64,000 nucleotides of DNA from Mucilaginibacter jinjuensis (GTDB lineage: Bacteria > Bacteroidota > Bacteroidia > Sphingobacteriales > Sphingobacteriaceae): positions 4,154,001-4,218,000 of the forward strand of contig NZ_CP117167.1 in assembly GCF_028596025.1 (NCBI RefSeq), in the 5' to 3' direction. The stretch's first letter is position 1. Each line of letters opens with the position of its first letter. The notes beneath the pieces are model-generated. The model saw only the letters and a list, made by a program, of their open reading frames with translations, was not told the origin of the DNA and did no database searches. This document shows, one piece after another, positions 1-9,304 of this stretch. Made by a program: the position numbers and the translations under genes.

Positions 1-165
1 AATCTCGATAATCTTCAAAATGTTGCTTTTAAAACACCCGATGGTAAAAAGGCGCTTATTGTATCAAACACAACCAGCGCAATACAAACCTTTAACATCA
101 AGTTTAATGGTAAAACGGTATCGGCTACGCTTGCCGGTATGTCTGTAGCAACATTTATCTGGTAA
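1..165 (+). CDS. GH30 glycoside hydrolase, C-terminal fragment (5' end outside window)
   Basis: The window opens inside a gene. The 54 visible codons are in frame 1 and end with TAA at 163-165. They closely match the last residues of the GH30 enzyme that follows: both have the core NVAFKTPDGKK, then a T-x-QTF-I/S-I-K stretch, and both end SVAT(F/Y)IW. This is the C-terminal beta-sandwich that packs against the GH30 catalytic barrel. The gene is therefore the upstream member of a tandem GH30 pair, separated by 28 bases from the next start, probably in one operon. Nothing can be said about its catalytic residues. Confidence 0.9.
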   Translation, partial: NLDNLQNVAFKTPDGKKALIVSNTTSAIQTFNIKFNGKTVSATLAGMSVATFIW

Positions 166-193
166 TACATCTTCTTATTCCAATAATAATTAA

Positions 194-1600
194 ATGCTAA
201 ACATCAAAAAATCTACACTATTGGCAGCCGTAATTATGGCTGCAACATCTGCTTTTGCCCAGCAAAAAGGTTCTGTACAAAGCTGGTTAACCAATGCAGA
301 TCAATCTGCCCTGTTTGCCCAGCAAAAACAGGAATTACCTTTTGCTAAAAAAACTGACACTAATCCTGTCATTGAAATTAATGAGAAAGAAAGCTATCAG
401 TCTATTGATGGTTTTGGCTTTTGTTTAACTGGCGGTAGCGCGCAGCTGATCGTCAAAATGGATCCGGCTAAACGTGCCGAATTACTTAAAGAGTTATTTG
501 CTACAGATGGCACCAATATCGGTATCAGCTACCTGCGGGTAACTATCGGTGCATCCGATCTTAATCCGTACGTATTCTCTTATGATGATTTGCCTGCCGG
601 CGAAACCGACCCTAATATGGCGAAGTTTGATCTTGGCCCTGATAAAAAGGATGTGATCCCGGTATTGAAAGAGATCCTGGCTATTAATCCAAAGATCAAA
701 ATCTTAGGCTCTTCATGGTCGCCACCGGTTTGGATGAAAACAACCGGCGATACTCGCGGCGGCAGCTTAAAGCCCGAATACTTTGATGCTTACGCCAAAT
801 ACCTGGTTAAATATGTGCAAAGCATGAAAAAGAAAGGTATTACCATTGATGCCATGACGGTACAGAACGAGCCTTTACACCCCGGCAATAACCCAAGTAT
901 GCTGATGCTGGCTCCAGATCAGGCTAATTTTATTAAAACTAACCTGGGCCCGATGTTTAAGGCTGAAGGGATTAAAACCAAGATCATTGTTTACGATCAT
1001 AACTGCGACAAGCCAGAGTACCCGATCTCAATTTTAAATGATCCTGAGGCTAAGAAATATGTAGATGGTTCTGCATTTCACCTGTATGCAGGTAAGATCG
1101 AAGCATTATCTACCGTTCACGATGCTCACCCCGACCGTAACCTGTATTTCACAGAGCAATGGATGGGCGCACCGGGCAATTTTAAAAGAGATGTTGCCGA
1201 GCATATCACCAAGTTAACCATTGGCGCTACCCGTAACTGGAGCCGCAACGTAATTGAGTGGAACCTTGCTGCAGACCCACAAAGTAACCCGCATACCGAC
1301 AGAGGCGGTTGCGACAGATGTATGGGTGGTATTACCATTGATAAAGACAGCGTAACCCGTAACCCTGCTTACTATGTTGTAGCACACGCCGCAAAATTTG
1401 TAAGGCCAGGTTCGGTACGGATCAGCTCTAACTTGGTAGATAACCTGCCTAACGTAGCATTTAAAACGCCTGATGGTAAAAAAGTACTGGTGGTAATTAA
1501 CAGAGGTACAGATGCACAAACCTTCAGCATCAAATATAAAGGTGAGCAAGTGAGCGAGGTACTGAACGCAGGTTCGGTAGCTACTTATATCTGGAAATAA
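194..1600 (+). CDS. Secreted GH30 family glycoside hydrolase (glucosylceramidase / endo-beta-1,6-glucanase-like)
   Basis: 468 residues. A Sec signal peptide (MLNIKKSTLLAAVIMAATSAFA) precedes a (beta/alpha)8 barrel and a C-terminal beta-sandwich. GH30 landmarks are visible: YQSIDGFGFCLTGGSA near residues 68-83, the acid/base Glu in TVQNEP and the nucleophile Glu in YFTEQW. Family members hydrolyse beta-1,6-glucans, glucosylceramide or other beta-glycosides with retention; the exact substrate cannot be read here. It follows a paralogous GH30 and is followed after 22 bases by a GH5 enzyme, so the three probably form an operon for beta-glucan breakdown, for example fungal wall beta-1,6/1,3-glucan. 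The ATG start gives a clean signal peptide. Confidence 0.9.
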   Translation: MLNIKKSTLLAAVIMAATSAFAQQKGSVQSWLTNADQSALFAQQKQELPFAKKTDTNPVIEINEKESYQSIDGFGFCLTGGSAQLIVKMDPAKRAELLKELFATDGTNIGISYLRVTIGASDLNPYVFSYDDLPAGETDPNMAKFDLGPDKKDVIPVLKEILAINPKIKILGSSWSPPVWMKTTGDTRGGSLKPEYFDAYAKYLVKYVQSMKKKGITIDAMTVQNEPLHPGNNPSMLMLAPDQANFIKTNLGPMFKAEGIKTKIIVYDHNCDKPEYPISILNDPEAKKYVDGSAFHLYAGKIEALSTVHDAHPDRNLYFTEQWMGAPGNFKRDVAEHITKLTIGATRNWSRNVIEWNLAADPQSNPHTDRGGCDRCMGGITIDKDSVTRNPAYYVVAHAAKFVRPGSVRISSNLVDNLPNVAFKTPDGKKVLVVINRGTDAQTFSIKYKGEQVSEVLNAGSVATYIWK

Positions 1601-1622
1601 AACCAATAAACCTGAATAACCT

Positions 1623-3374
1623 ATGAAGAGGAGATCAAGTTTTTTTGCCGGTTTAGCACTGGCCTTACTCGGCTGCGTATCATCACTTAGTTACGGGCAG
1701 GGATATTTAAAGGCATCCGGCCGGATAATTACCGATGAAAAAGGTAACAAAGTAATTTTACGTGGCATGGGCCTTGGTGGCTGGATGTTGCAGGAAGGCT
1801 ATATGTTCCGTTTAAGTAATATCGGCCAGCAACATAAGATCAAGGCTAAGATACAAGAGGTTACAGATTCAGCCTATACGGCTAAATTTTACAATCAGTG
1901 GCTGGCAAACAATACCCGTAAAATTGATATTGATTCGATGCGTTCATGGGGCTTTAACTCCATCAGGCTGCCGATGCACTACAACCTGTATACTTTAGCG
2001 GTTGACCAGGAACCTGTTGCCGGTAAAAATACCTGGTTAGAGAAAGGCTTTGCCATGACGGATAGCTTGCTCAACTGGTGCAAGGCTAACCACATGTACC
2101 TGATCCTCGATCTTCATGCAACACCAGGTGGACAAGGTAACGACCTTAATATATCAGACCGCGACCCGGCTAAACCATCGCTTTGGGATAGCCAGGCCAA
2201 TCAGGATAAAATGATTGCCCTTTGGCGCAAACTGGCCGAGCGCTATGCCAACGAACCTTACATCGGCGGTTATGACATCATTAACGAGCCCAACTGGGGT
2301 TTTGAAAGTGCCGATGATAAAAGAGGTACTAACGAAACCAAAAATGAGCCCCTGCGCAAACTGATGGTCGATATTACAAAAGCTATCCGCGAGGTTGATC
2401 AAAAACACATTATCATTATAGAGGGTAACGGCTTTGGTAATAACTACAAAGGTATTTTCCCGTTGTGGGACAAAAACATGGTGATTAGTTTTCATAAGTA
2501 TGGCAACTTTAACAAGCAATCGGCCATTCAGGGTTTCCTTGATATTAGTGAGAAAAACAATGTGCCGCTGTGGATGGGCGAATCGGGAGAAAACTCGAAC
2601 ACCTGGTTTACCGAAGCAATTAGTTTGGTGGAAAGCCATGACATTGGCTGGAGCTGGTGGCAATTGAAGAAGATCGGCATCAATAACCCGCTCGAGATTA
2701 AGTTAACACCATCGTACCAAAAGCTATTGGATTACTGGAGTGATAAAGGCCCTAAACCAACCAAAGCAGAAGCCATTGCTGCACTTGATGAGTTTTTGAA
2801 TAACATTAAACTGGAGAATAATATTTACCATAAAGATGTTACCGATGCTATGTTCAGGCAGGTGCGTACCAATACCGCTGTTCCGTTTAAAAAGGTTGTT
2901 ATTGGTGATAATACTACCATCAACGCAGTAGATTATGATTTAGGCAGCCAGCGCACTGCTTATTTTGATAAGGATACTGCCAGTTATATGTATACTCCCG
3001 GCGTAAAAACGCAGGGCAACCGTGGCCGTGCCTACCGTAATGATGGTGTAGATATTCAACGTGATGATAGTGGCTACCATGTTTTTAATATTGAAGACGG
3101 CGAATGGCTGCAATACACCGTTGAGGTAACCAAGAAAGGCAACTACACAGCTAAATTTAATGTAGCTACAGATAGTGCTGCCGGGCAAATTTCACTTACC
3201 GTTGATAATACCGCAAGCGCAGGAAACATTGCATTCACCAACGATGATGCATCTAAAAACTGGCACCTAGCCGAACTTAAAAATGTTCAGTTAAAAAAGG
3301 GTATAAACAGGATTCGTGTTTATGCAGAGAAAGGCGGATTTAATTTAAAGTCTATCCAGTTTATTAAAGAATAA
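1623..3374 (+). CDS. Secreted GH5 glycoside hydrolase with C-terminal CBM6-like module
   Basis: 583 residues. A signal peptide of about 25 residues is followed by a GH5 barrel (about 30-380) and a C-terminal carbohydrate-binding module (about 430-583). GH5 hallmarks are RGMGLGGW near the N-terminus, LDLHATPGGQ, the acid/base Glu in IINEPNW and the nucleophile Glu in WMGESGEN. The C-terminal part carries NDGVDIQRDDSGYHV-like and DGEWLQYTVEV stretches typical of CBM6. The enzyme probably attacks an exposed beta-glucan. It is the last gene of the GH30-GH30-GH5 unit and is followed at once by a strong hairpin terminator. Subfamily and linkage specificity are not determined. Confidence 0.88.
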   Translation: MKRRSSFFAGLALALLGCVSSLSYGQGYLKASGRIITDEKGNKVILRGMGLGGWMLQEGYMFRLSNIGQQHKIKAKIQEVTDSAYTAKFYNQWLANNTRKIDIDSMRSWGFNSIRLPMHYNLYTLAVDQEPVAGKNTWLEKGFAMTDSLLNWCKANHMYLILDLHATPGGQGNDLNISDRDPAKPSLWDSQANQDKMIALWRKLAERYANEPYIGGYDIINEPNWGFESADDKRGTNETKNEPLRKLMVDITKAIREVDQKHIIIIEGNGFGNNYKGIFPLWDKNMVISFHKYGNFNKQSAIQGFLDISEKNNVPLWMGESGENSNTWFTEAISLVESHDIGWSWWQLKKIGINNPLEIKLTPSYQKLLDYWSDKGPKPTKAEAIAALDEFLNNIKLENNIYHKDVTDAMFRQVRTNTAVPFKKVVIGDNTTINAVDYDLGSQRTAYFDKDTASYMYTPGVKTQGNRGRAYRNDGVDIQRDDSGYHVFNIEDGEWLQYTVEVTKKGNYTAKFNVATDSAAGQISLTVDNTASAGNIAFTNDDASKNWHLAELKNVQLKKGINRIRVYAEKGGFNLKSIQFIKE

Positions 3375-3381
3375 CCCATAA

Positions 3382-3417
3382 AAAAGTTCGCAAGTGTTTA
3401 GGTACTTGCGAACTTTT
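3382..3417. terminator. Bidirectional intrinsic terminator between convergent genes
   Basis: A perfect 14-bp inverted repeat (AAAAGTTCGCAAGT with its complement) has an 8-base loop and lies 7 bases after the GH5 stop. A-run and T-run flanks allow it to serve the plus-strand GH operon and the convergent minus-strand gene ending at 3443. Confidence 0.9.
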
Positions 3418-3442
3418 CTATGATTGAGAGATTAGATCTTTC

Positions 3443-5617
3443 TTATAACGACATATCAACAACATCTTTCTTTCTCGAGGCCGGTGTAACCACCAGATCA
3501 ACTAATTTGCCGTTCTGCACCCTCCCCTGCACTGTTGTTTGGTATGGTGCATTCAATTTAAATTCTGCATTCCATTCTTTAGGCCAGGCAGGTAATAGTA
3601 ATATTTTCTTACCGTCGGTTTGCATCAACATGTTTTGTAAACCGTTCTCGCCATTGCCGCCGTTATCCTCATCAGGCATATAATCATGGCCTTCATCCCA
3701 AAAGGCAGGAAATTTTAAGTGCGGATCCTGACGTGCAAAGTTGAAGCTTACGTAGGTTTTAGCAACATCACTTAAACCCAGCATTGCGGCTTGTATGGGG
3801 TCTTGCACCCAGCAGCCTTTATCCTTAAACTTACGCGCATTAAAAGTATTAAGAGCCGTTTGCAGATCAGGTTTACCCAAACCATACAAGCGGAACGGAT
3901 ACACCGCATATAGCTCAGGATTTTCCAGGTTACGTGGCTGGGCTGTTTGTTCGCCGGTGTAAGGTAGCAGTACCTGTCCGTTCTTTTCACCTTTCGGCAA
4001 CTCAGGCAGTATGTTTAAAAGTTTCGACCATTGGGCACGTAGCTCCGGGCTGGTAACATCATCTGGCAATGCCAACATACGGGCAGTTACAGCATGTAAG
4101 CCTGCAATATCTGGTGCCGGGTTATGCACCTTCCAGAACATCTCAATAGAATTATCCGGGTCGAGCAACAATTTGCCCTGATCATCGCGGCCAAAGTGTT
4201 TATCAAAAAACGTTAACCCAGCAGTTGCTACAGGCAGCAGTGTGCTTTTTGCAAAGGTTTTATCGCCTGTGTACTCATAATAATCGAGCATCATCATGCT
4301 CAGCTCCAATATGGGTGTAAAGTAATGCCCCGTCCAGTTCTCTTTAACCTCTGGCCCCATGTATAGCAAGCCACCCCAAAAAGGTGCAGTTTCTGCAAAG
4401 TATGCGCCATCATGATGGTAATATGCTTGTACCTGCTTTTTATTGTCGGGTAATATTTTGGCATACATATTAAAAAGCGGCAGCATTTCGTCAAAGTCAC
4501 CAGCCATTAATCGTGGCCAATACATCGGCCGCGTGTTCTGAAACCAATACTGGCCGCCCCAGCTCCGGTAGTCGGCATTGGCATAAACTGTTTTCCCGCC
4601 GTCTTTCAATACCGGATTATCCACTACGAAAATCGAACCGTTAAATTTAATAGGATATTTGCCCCGACCTGCACATGCCGTTAAAAACCGCTGAAGCACA
4701 TAACCTTGCGTTGTGGTTTTTGCCTGGTCATCACCAATAATATATACCCAACTGCGGTGCCAAAAAGCATCCCACCATTGCTGATGTGCAACCCGGCTTT
4801 GCTCCAGGTTAATTTTATCTATCCCCGTAACCTTCTGCTCCAATTGTTGCTGCCATTGCCCGGCAGAGCCCGACTGGCTGGTTAATGGGTATATGGATAC
4901 TACCTGAGAAACAGAGGGTTTACTTTGCAGCGTAGTATCATTTGATACATAAAAACCTTTACCCTTAATAACAGCACCAAAGGTAATATTGGCTAGGTGT
5001 GGATTAACATTGTTACCAGCATTGCGATGATACCATACTATTTGTGGTGATTTACCGGTCAGGATAGAGTCGCCCCCGCCATTTAATCGCCAATCGTTGA
5101 GTGTAACTTTAGCCGTTACGGGCTTGTTACTTTTAGTTTCTACACGTATTACGGGGTTGTTGGCATCTACCCATAAACGTATTTGAACTTTATTACTGCC
5201 ATCGCCTTCATCAATTACAATCTCCCCATCATGTAATTTAAGGGTTTGTAAAAATGGCGCTCCTGAAACCTGCATAGGGTTAGGACTTAACGACACGCGG
5301 ACTTTACCGAGTTTCATCAGTACGCCACCTTCTTTAATCCAGTTGTTTTTTTCTGTTGATGCAGCTGCACCCCAGGCATCCGTTTTAGAAATATAAAAGC
5401 ATAAATCGCCATTAGGCTCTACCCAGGCATTAAGGCCTGTATCGCCATTACCTAAAGGCATTGATTGTTGCGAAGATGGCCCCGGCACATTCCAGCTTAC
5501 ATTGTTTGCTGCCAGTAATGTATTTAAATTGGTGTTATTTACTTGCGCCCTGGTATGGAAGACAGCAAATATTAACAGCGCTGCAGGCAGCAAGTTAAAT
5601 CGTATTTTTTTAATCAT
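3443..5617 (-). CDS. Secreted DUF5703-type (alpha/alpha)6-barrel glycosidase-like protein
   Basis: 724 residues with an N-terminal signal peptide ending near HTRA. The N-terminal domain carries SWNVPGPSSQQSMPLGNGDTGLNAWVEPNGDLCFYISKTDAW split over residues 39-80, which I recognise as the signature of DUF5703 proteins, relatives of the GH65/GH95 (alpha/alpha)6-barrel group. The central region (WGGQYWFQNTRPMYWPRLMAGDFDEMLPLFNMY) is the toroid repeat of that fold; a beta-sandwich closes the C-terminus. It is probably an alpha-glycosidase or fucosidase-like enzyme acting in the periplasm or at the surface; substrate unknown. It stands alone downstream of the AraC gene (91 bases to that gene's end at 5754), so AraC may regulate it. 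Confidence 0.78.
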   Translation of the reverse strand: MIKKIRFNLLPAALLIFAVFHTRAQVNNTNLNTLLAANNVSWNVPGPSSQQSMPLGNGDTGLNAWVEPNGDLCFYISKTDAWGAAASTEKNNWIKEGGVLMKLGKVRVSLSPNPMQVSGAPFLQTLKLHDGEIVIDEGDGSNKVQIRLWVDANNPVIRVETKSNKPVTAKVTLNDWRLNGGGDSILTGKSPQIVWYHRNAGNNVNPHLANITFGAVIKGKGFYVSNDTTLQSKPSVSQVVSIYPLTSQSGSAGQWQQQLEQKVTGIDKINLEQSRVAHQQWWDAFWHRSWVYIIGDDQAKTTTQGYVLQRFLTACAGRGKYPIKFNGSIFVVDNPVLKDGGKTVYANADYRSWGGQYWFQNTRPMYWPRLMAGDFDEMLPLFNMYAKILPDNKKQVQAYYHHDGAYFAETAPFWGGLLYMGPEVKENWTGHYFTPILELSMMMLDYYEYTGDKTFAKSTLLPVATAGLTFFDKHFGRDDQGKLLLDPDNSIEMFWKVHNPAPDIAGLHAVTARMLALPDDVTSPELRAQWSKLLNILPELPKGEKNGQVLLPYTGEQTAQPRNLENPELYAVYPFRLYGLGKPDLQTALNTFNARKFKDKGCWVQDPIQAAMLGLSDVAKTYVSFNFARQDPHLKFPAFWDEGHDYMPDEDNGGNGENGLQNMLMQTDGKKILLLPAWPKEWNAEFKLNAPYQTTVQGRVQNGKLVDLVVTPASRKKDVVDMSL

Positions 5618-5753
5618 GTAACTGTGGTTTATAATTACACAATTTTAAGCAGCAACCTTAATAAAGCATTAATTAATTGCTAATGTGTCGGCTTGTAAGT
5701 TTTATTATAAAATTTACTTGTTAAAGCTCCCGATAGGATCATGGCTTTTGTTT

Positions 5754-6662
5754 TTAGTTCAGTAAATGCTTTTTAAACTGATTGGGGGTTACACCAGTTT
5801 CCTTTTTAAAAAGCCTCGAAAAATAAGACAGGTCTTCGAAACCAAGCGCATAAGCAATTTCGGAAACCCGCTGATCATCGTTCCTTAAACGGTTTTTGGC
5901 TTCGCTTATCAGGTAAATATGTATGAGTTCAATAGCTGTTTTACCTGTTTCCTGCTTCAGCATATCGCTCAGATAGCGTGGCGATAAGTTTAATTGCCCT
6001 GCCAGCGTGCTCACATTGGGTAAACCCTGGTTAAGCAGTAACCCATCTTTAAAATAAGCTGCCAGCGCATCGTTAAACTTTGATACGGTTTTACCCGATA
6101 GTTGGGTACGGCCAATAAACTGGCGTTTATAAAAGCGCTGTGAATACTTCAACATGGCATCAACATGCGAAAGCATAATGTTGCGGCTATACTCGTCATT
6201 ATTAGATCGATATTCTGCATCTATCTTAAAGAAAAGGTCCCACATAATTTCTTCTTCTCGGGGAGAAAGATGCAGGGCTTCGTTTGCTTCGTAATCGAAA
6301 AAGGCATATTTACTCATATCGTTATGCAGAAAGTGGCCGTTCAAAAAATCTTCATGTATGAAAATGATGAACGAGTCTTCATGGTATTCCAGATTTTTAA
6401 ACTCCATGATCTGCCGTGGCCTGGCAAACAGCATACAACCGTTATCATGATCATATTTGGTACGTCCGTACATAATAACTCCCGATTCAAGCTTTTTAAG
6501 CCCTATGATGTAAAAATCAGAAGTAAACGGATTTTCTCCGAGCGAAGTCTTTTTCGGGCACCGATAAACGCTGAACAATGGATTTTCAGGCATCGGCAGG
6601 CCATTAAAACGGTGTAATTGAGCCAGACTATTAAAATGCTGCATACTCTCAAAATTAGGCAT
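5754..6662 (-). CDS. AraC family transcriptional regulator
   Basis: About 302 residues from the chosen ATG at 6662 (MPNFESMQHF). The longest open frame begins with a TTG at 6701; ATGs at 6674, 6662 and 6644 are all more likely, and start choice is uncertain. The N-terminal half is a cupin-like sensor domain with HPL-type strand motifs; the last 100 residues form the double helix-turn-helix of AraC/XylS regulators (VSTLAGQLNLSPRYLSDMLK and VSEIAYALGFEDLSYFSRLFKK, ending TPNQFKKHLLN). It lies directly downstream of the SDR gene on the same strand and is probably cotranscribed with it, a common pairing in Bacteroidota. The ligand is unknown. Confidence 0.9.
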   Translation of the reverse strand: MPNFESMQHFNSLAQLHRFNGLPMPENPLFSVYRCPKKTSLGENPFTSDFYIIGLKKLESGVIMYGRTKYDHDNGCMLFARPRQIMEFKNLEYHEDSFIIFIHEDFLNGHFLHNDMSKYAFFDYEANEALHLSPREEEIMWDLFFKIDAEYRSNNDEYSRNIMLSHVDAMLKYSQRFYKRQFIGRTQLSGKTVSKFNDALAAYFKDGLLLNQGLPNVSTLAGQLNLSPRYLSDMLKQETGKTAIELIHIYLISEAKNRLRNDDQRVSEIAYALGFEDLSYFSRLFKKETGVTPNQFKKHLLN

Positions 6663-6709
6663 AATCTGCACCATATCCAGAAGCAGATCATGCCAGTACA
6701 ATATAATGA

Positions 6710-7528
6710 TTATTTACCCTGTGCTGCCAAAGTAGTTTCCAACCAGCTATCCCACTCTGTGTTCCGGCCTACGTATTCTTTCTTAACTAACATGTTAGCG
6801 TATTTGCCCAGCAACAAGCGCAACGGAGGATTTTCACTATCTATCAATTTCAATACCGCATCAATTGTACCGTTTGCATCACCCCGAAAATCGGGAGGGA
6901 TCCCTGCCTGGTGGTTTGCTTTTACATCATTGTACTCAGCCATAGCAACGGTACGGGCAGCAGAAGAACTTCCCCATTCTGTATCAAAACCAGCCGGTTC
7001 AATAATGGAGACATTGATCCCAAAACCTTTCATCTCAGCAGCCAGCGATTCGCTCAAGCCTTCTACCGCAAACTTAGAAGCAGCGTATAAACCCAAAACC
7101 GGCCGGCTAATTAACCCCAATACACTTGAAAGCTGGATGATATGCCCATGCCCCTGCTCGCGCATGATAGGCAATACTGCTTGTGAAAGCCACAGCAAAC
7201 CAAAGAAATTGGTTTCCATCTGATCGCGGGCTTCTTTTTCGGTCGTTTCTTCAATTGCACCGAATAAACCGTACCCTGCATTATTAATCAGCACATCAAT
7301 ACGTCCAAAATGTTCTTTGGCCCGGGCTATAGCTTTGAACCCCGCAACCCTGTCATTAACGTCCAGTTTCAGCGGTAAAATATTATCGCCATATTTAGCT
7401 GCAAGGCTGTTAAGTGTACTTAAATCCCGTGCTGTTGCTACTACTTTATCGCCTCTTTGCAATAATGCTTCGGCCCATAATTTACCGAAACCACGTGAGG
7501 CCCCGGTAATGAAAATTATTTTTGACAT
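6710..7528 (-). CDS. Short-chain dehydrogenase/reductase (SDR family)
   Basis: 272 residues from the ATG at 7528 (MSKIIFITGASRGFGK); an in-frame TTG at 7552 is an unlikely start. The Rossmann nucleotide-binding motif TGASRGFG is at the N-terminus, NNAG follows near residue 85, and the catalytic Ser (LSSVLG) and YxxxK (YAASK) are present. It is a classical SDR oxidoreductase of the cytoplasm, NADP-preferring judging from the Arg after the glycine-rich loop. The AraC regulator begins within about 50 bases of its stop. The physiological substrate is not recognisable. Confidence 0.9.
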   Translation of the reverse strand: MSKIIFITGASRGFGKLWAEALLQRGDKVVATARDLSTLNSLAAKYGDNILPLKLDVNDRVAGFKAIARAKEHFGRIDVLINNAGYGLFGAIEETTEKEARDQMETNFFGLLWLSQAVLPIMREQGHGHIIQLSSVLGLISRPVLGLYAASKFAVEGLSESLAAEMKGFGINVSIIEPAGFDTEWGSSSAARTVAMAEYNDVKANHQAGIPPDFRGDANGTIDAVLKLIDSENPPLRLLLGKYANMLVKKEYVGRNTEWDSWLETTLAAQGK

Positions 7529-7640
7529 TGCTTTAATTTTATTGTAAAGCAAATTTAGGCTGGTTACGGGCTGCGCTTTAGTACAGAAGTGGGGAACATT
7601 AGGACATTTTTACGTAACGCCTAACCCCCATTAAAAACAA

Positions 7641-7970
7641 CTATGCACTATACAGAAAATGCACAGCCAGGCGCAGGTGCTTGTACATAGGATCTTCCGG
7701 GGGCATTAACTTTTGCATGTTTTTTAAATGCTTGCCCAGTAATTCGCCTTTTACATGCACAGAAAGGTTGCTATAGTCCTGAACTATTTTCGCGATTTGC
7801 TCCAGTAGCATATCATATTCTTTGAACAATAGTTCAAGCTGTTCTTTTCCCTGTACCAAATTTATGTATGCGGAAGAGGAATCTGCGGTACAAGATTCTT
7901 GTAAAATTTTTTCAAGTTCCTCCATGGAGGCTTTCAGGTGCTGATGCCTGCTTTTACTGATTGACTTCAT
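7641..7970 (-). CDS. Small helical hypothetical protein
   Basis: 109 residues with an ATG at 7970 and no signal peptide. The sequence is almost entirely predicted helix, charged and Leu-rich (KASMEELEKILQES, LELLFKEYDMLLEQIAKIVQDY), and ends HLRLAVHFLYSA. No family is recognised. It lies 52 bases downstream of the phosphodiesterase gene on the same strand and could be the last gene of that operon or a separate small gene. Codon use looks like its neighbours, and the length makes it a plausible real gene. Confidence 0.6.
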   Translation of the reverse strand: MKSISKSRHQHLKASMEELEKILQESCTADSSSAYINLVQGKEQLELLFKEYDMLLEQIAKIVQDYSNLSVHVKGELLGKHLKNMQKLMPPEDPMYKHLRLAVHFLYSA

Positions 7971-8022
7971 GGGGGTATAATAAGGGCCGGCAGATGATTA
8001 ACCAGCCAGCCCTCAATAACGC

Positions 8023-9300
8023 TTATTCCTTAATTAAGGGTTTTAAAATTTCTTTGCCATCTATCTGCTCGCTGATTTTTAGTCTCAGCAAATCGGTAAT
8101 GAAAGGATAAACCTCCACGTTCTCGAAAACAGGTACGGTAAGATTATTCTTAATTTTTGGTCCCCATGCAAAAAAAGTAGCCGGCATGTCTTTTACCAAT
8201 TTTGGATCAAAACCGTGGTAACCGGCTCCGGGCTTACGGTTCGAAAACACCTTCGGCCAGGTCGGTATTACAAAAATATCTCCCATTCTATTCATTCGGT
8301 CATCCTTGGCACTGTAATGCAAATACGCAGGCATGTTGGTTTTAAGATATACATGATAATCCTTTTCATCTTTCTTCAATTGCTCATAAACCGGCATGAT
8401 ATCGGCTTGGTTTTTGGCATGAAGATCAATCATTGTGCCCGATGATGGGATAATAAATTTCTCAGGATCGATAGCTGTGGGCGTTGCCAGAGGATGCTCA
8501 CGGTCTACAACGGTCATCCCGTGGTCTGATACAAAAATAAAATTGACCGGCAAACCTGTAGTGGCAACGGCTTCGCTCAGCTTGTTTATAACCGAATCAA
8601 CCATACGCACAGCCTGTGCAGTTTCTGGTGTCTCCGGGCCATAACGGTGACCTGAGTGATCAGGCTCCGATAAGTAAAAAGTGATCAAATGCGGGCGCTT
8701 TTCCTCCGGCAAGCTCAGCCAATCCTTAACAATCTGGATGCGGCGGGCCATCGGGATATCCTCATTATAATTATAATAATAGGTTGGCCTAACGCCTTTA
8801 ATGGCGGCTTCAGAACCTACCCAAAAAAGGCTTGCGGCCAGCATGTGCTGCTGTTCGGCCAGTACCCATAGTGGAGTTCCTCCATACCAGCTGCTATCTC
8901 TAACTTTAGCCTTATCACCCATAGAGTAGCTTGCATTTTTAGCAGGATCGTAAAAACTATTGCCAACCAGTCCGTGGTGTGAAGGATAAAGCCCGGTAAC
9001 CAGTGTATAATGATTAGGAAAAGTTACAGACGGAAAACTAGGCAACATAGCCACAGCGCGAACGCCTTGCGAACTCATCCGCAGTAAATTTTCGGCATGG
9101 TATTTTTCGGCATAATCATAGCGGAAACCATCGGCAGAAATTAATATCACGTAAGGTTTTTTCTGCTGAGCAGCTGAGTTGTTTCTGCCGCTTACAATAT
9201 GCTGTGTGGTATCTGATTGTGCTTGTCCGTATGCTAAGGTGCCTCCCATTTGAAGGAGCAACAAAGCAATAAGCGTTCTTTTTAAGGTTAACATCGGCAT
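8023..9300 (-). CDS. Nucleotide pyrophosphatase/phosphodiesterase (ENPP-type, alkaline phosphatase superfamily)
   Basis: 425 residues from the ATG at 9300 (MPMLTLKRTLIALLLLQ), giving a signal peptide; the longer frame to 9432 would overlap the upstream nuclease gene. Metal and nucleophile motifs of the NPP family are present: ISADGFRYDY, the nucleophile Thr in SVTFPNHYTL, EPDHSGHRYGP, VSDHGM and GYHGFDP. Members cleave nucleotide phosphodiester and pyrophosphate bonds outside the cytoplasm. It starts 4 bases after the S1/P1 nuclease stop, so the two are translated from one message. The expected role is to turn oligonucleotides or nucleotide derivatives released by the nuclease into nucleoside monophosphates. 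Confidence 0.88.
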   Translation of the reverse strand: MPMLTLKRTLIALLLLQMGGTLAYGQAQSDTTQHIVSGRNNSAAQQKKPYVILISADGFRYDYAEKYHAENLLRMSSQGVRAVAMLPSFPSVTFPNHYTLVTGLYPSHHGLVGNSFYDPAKNASYSMGDKAKVRDSSWYGGTPLWVLAEQQHMLAASLFWVGSEAAIKGVRPTYYYNYNEDIPMARRIQIVKDWLSLPEEKRPHLITFYLSEPDHSGHRYGPETPETAQAVRMVDSVINKLSEAVATTGLPVNFIFVSDHGMTVVDREHPLATPTAIDPEKFIIPSSGTMIDLHAKNQADIMPVYEQLKKDEKDYHVYLKTNMPAYLHYSAKDDRMNRMGDIFVIPTWPKVFSNRKPGAGYHGFDPKLVKDMPATFFAWGPKIKNNLTVPVFENVEVYPFITDLLRLKISEQIDGKEILKPLIKE

Positions 9301-9304
9301 CTGT

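Noticed and set aside
2154..2663. Minus-strand ORF of 169 codons inside the GH5 gene
   Set aside because: Antisense to the catalytic domain with GH5 motifs; no protein-like features of its own.
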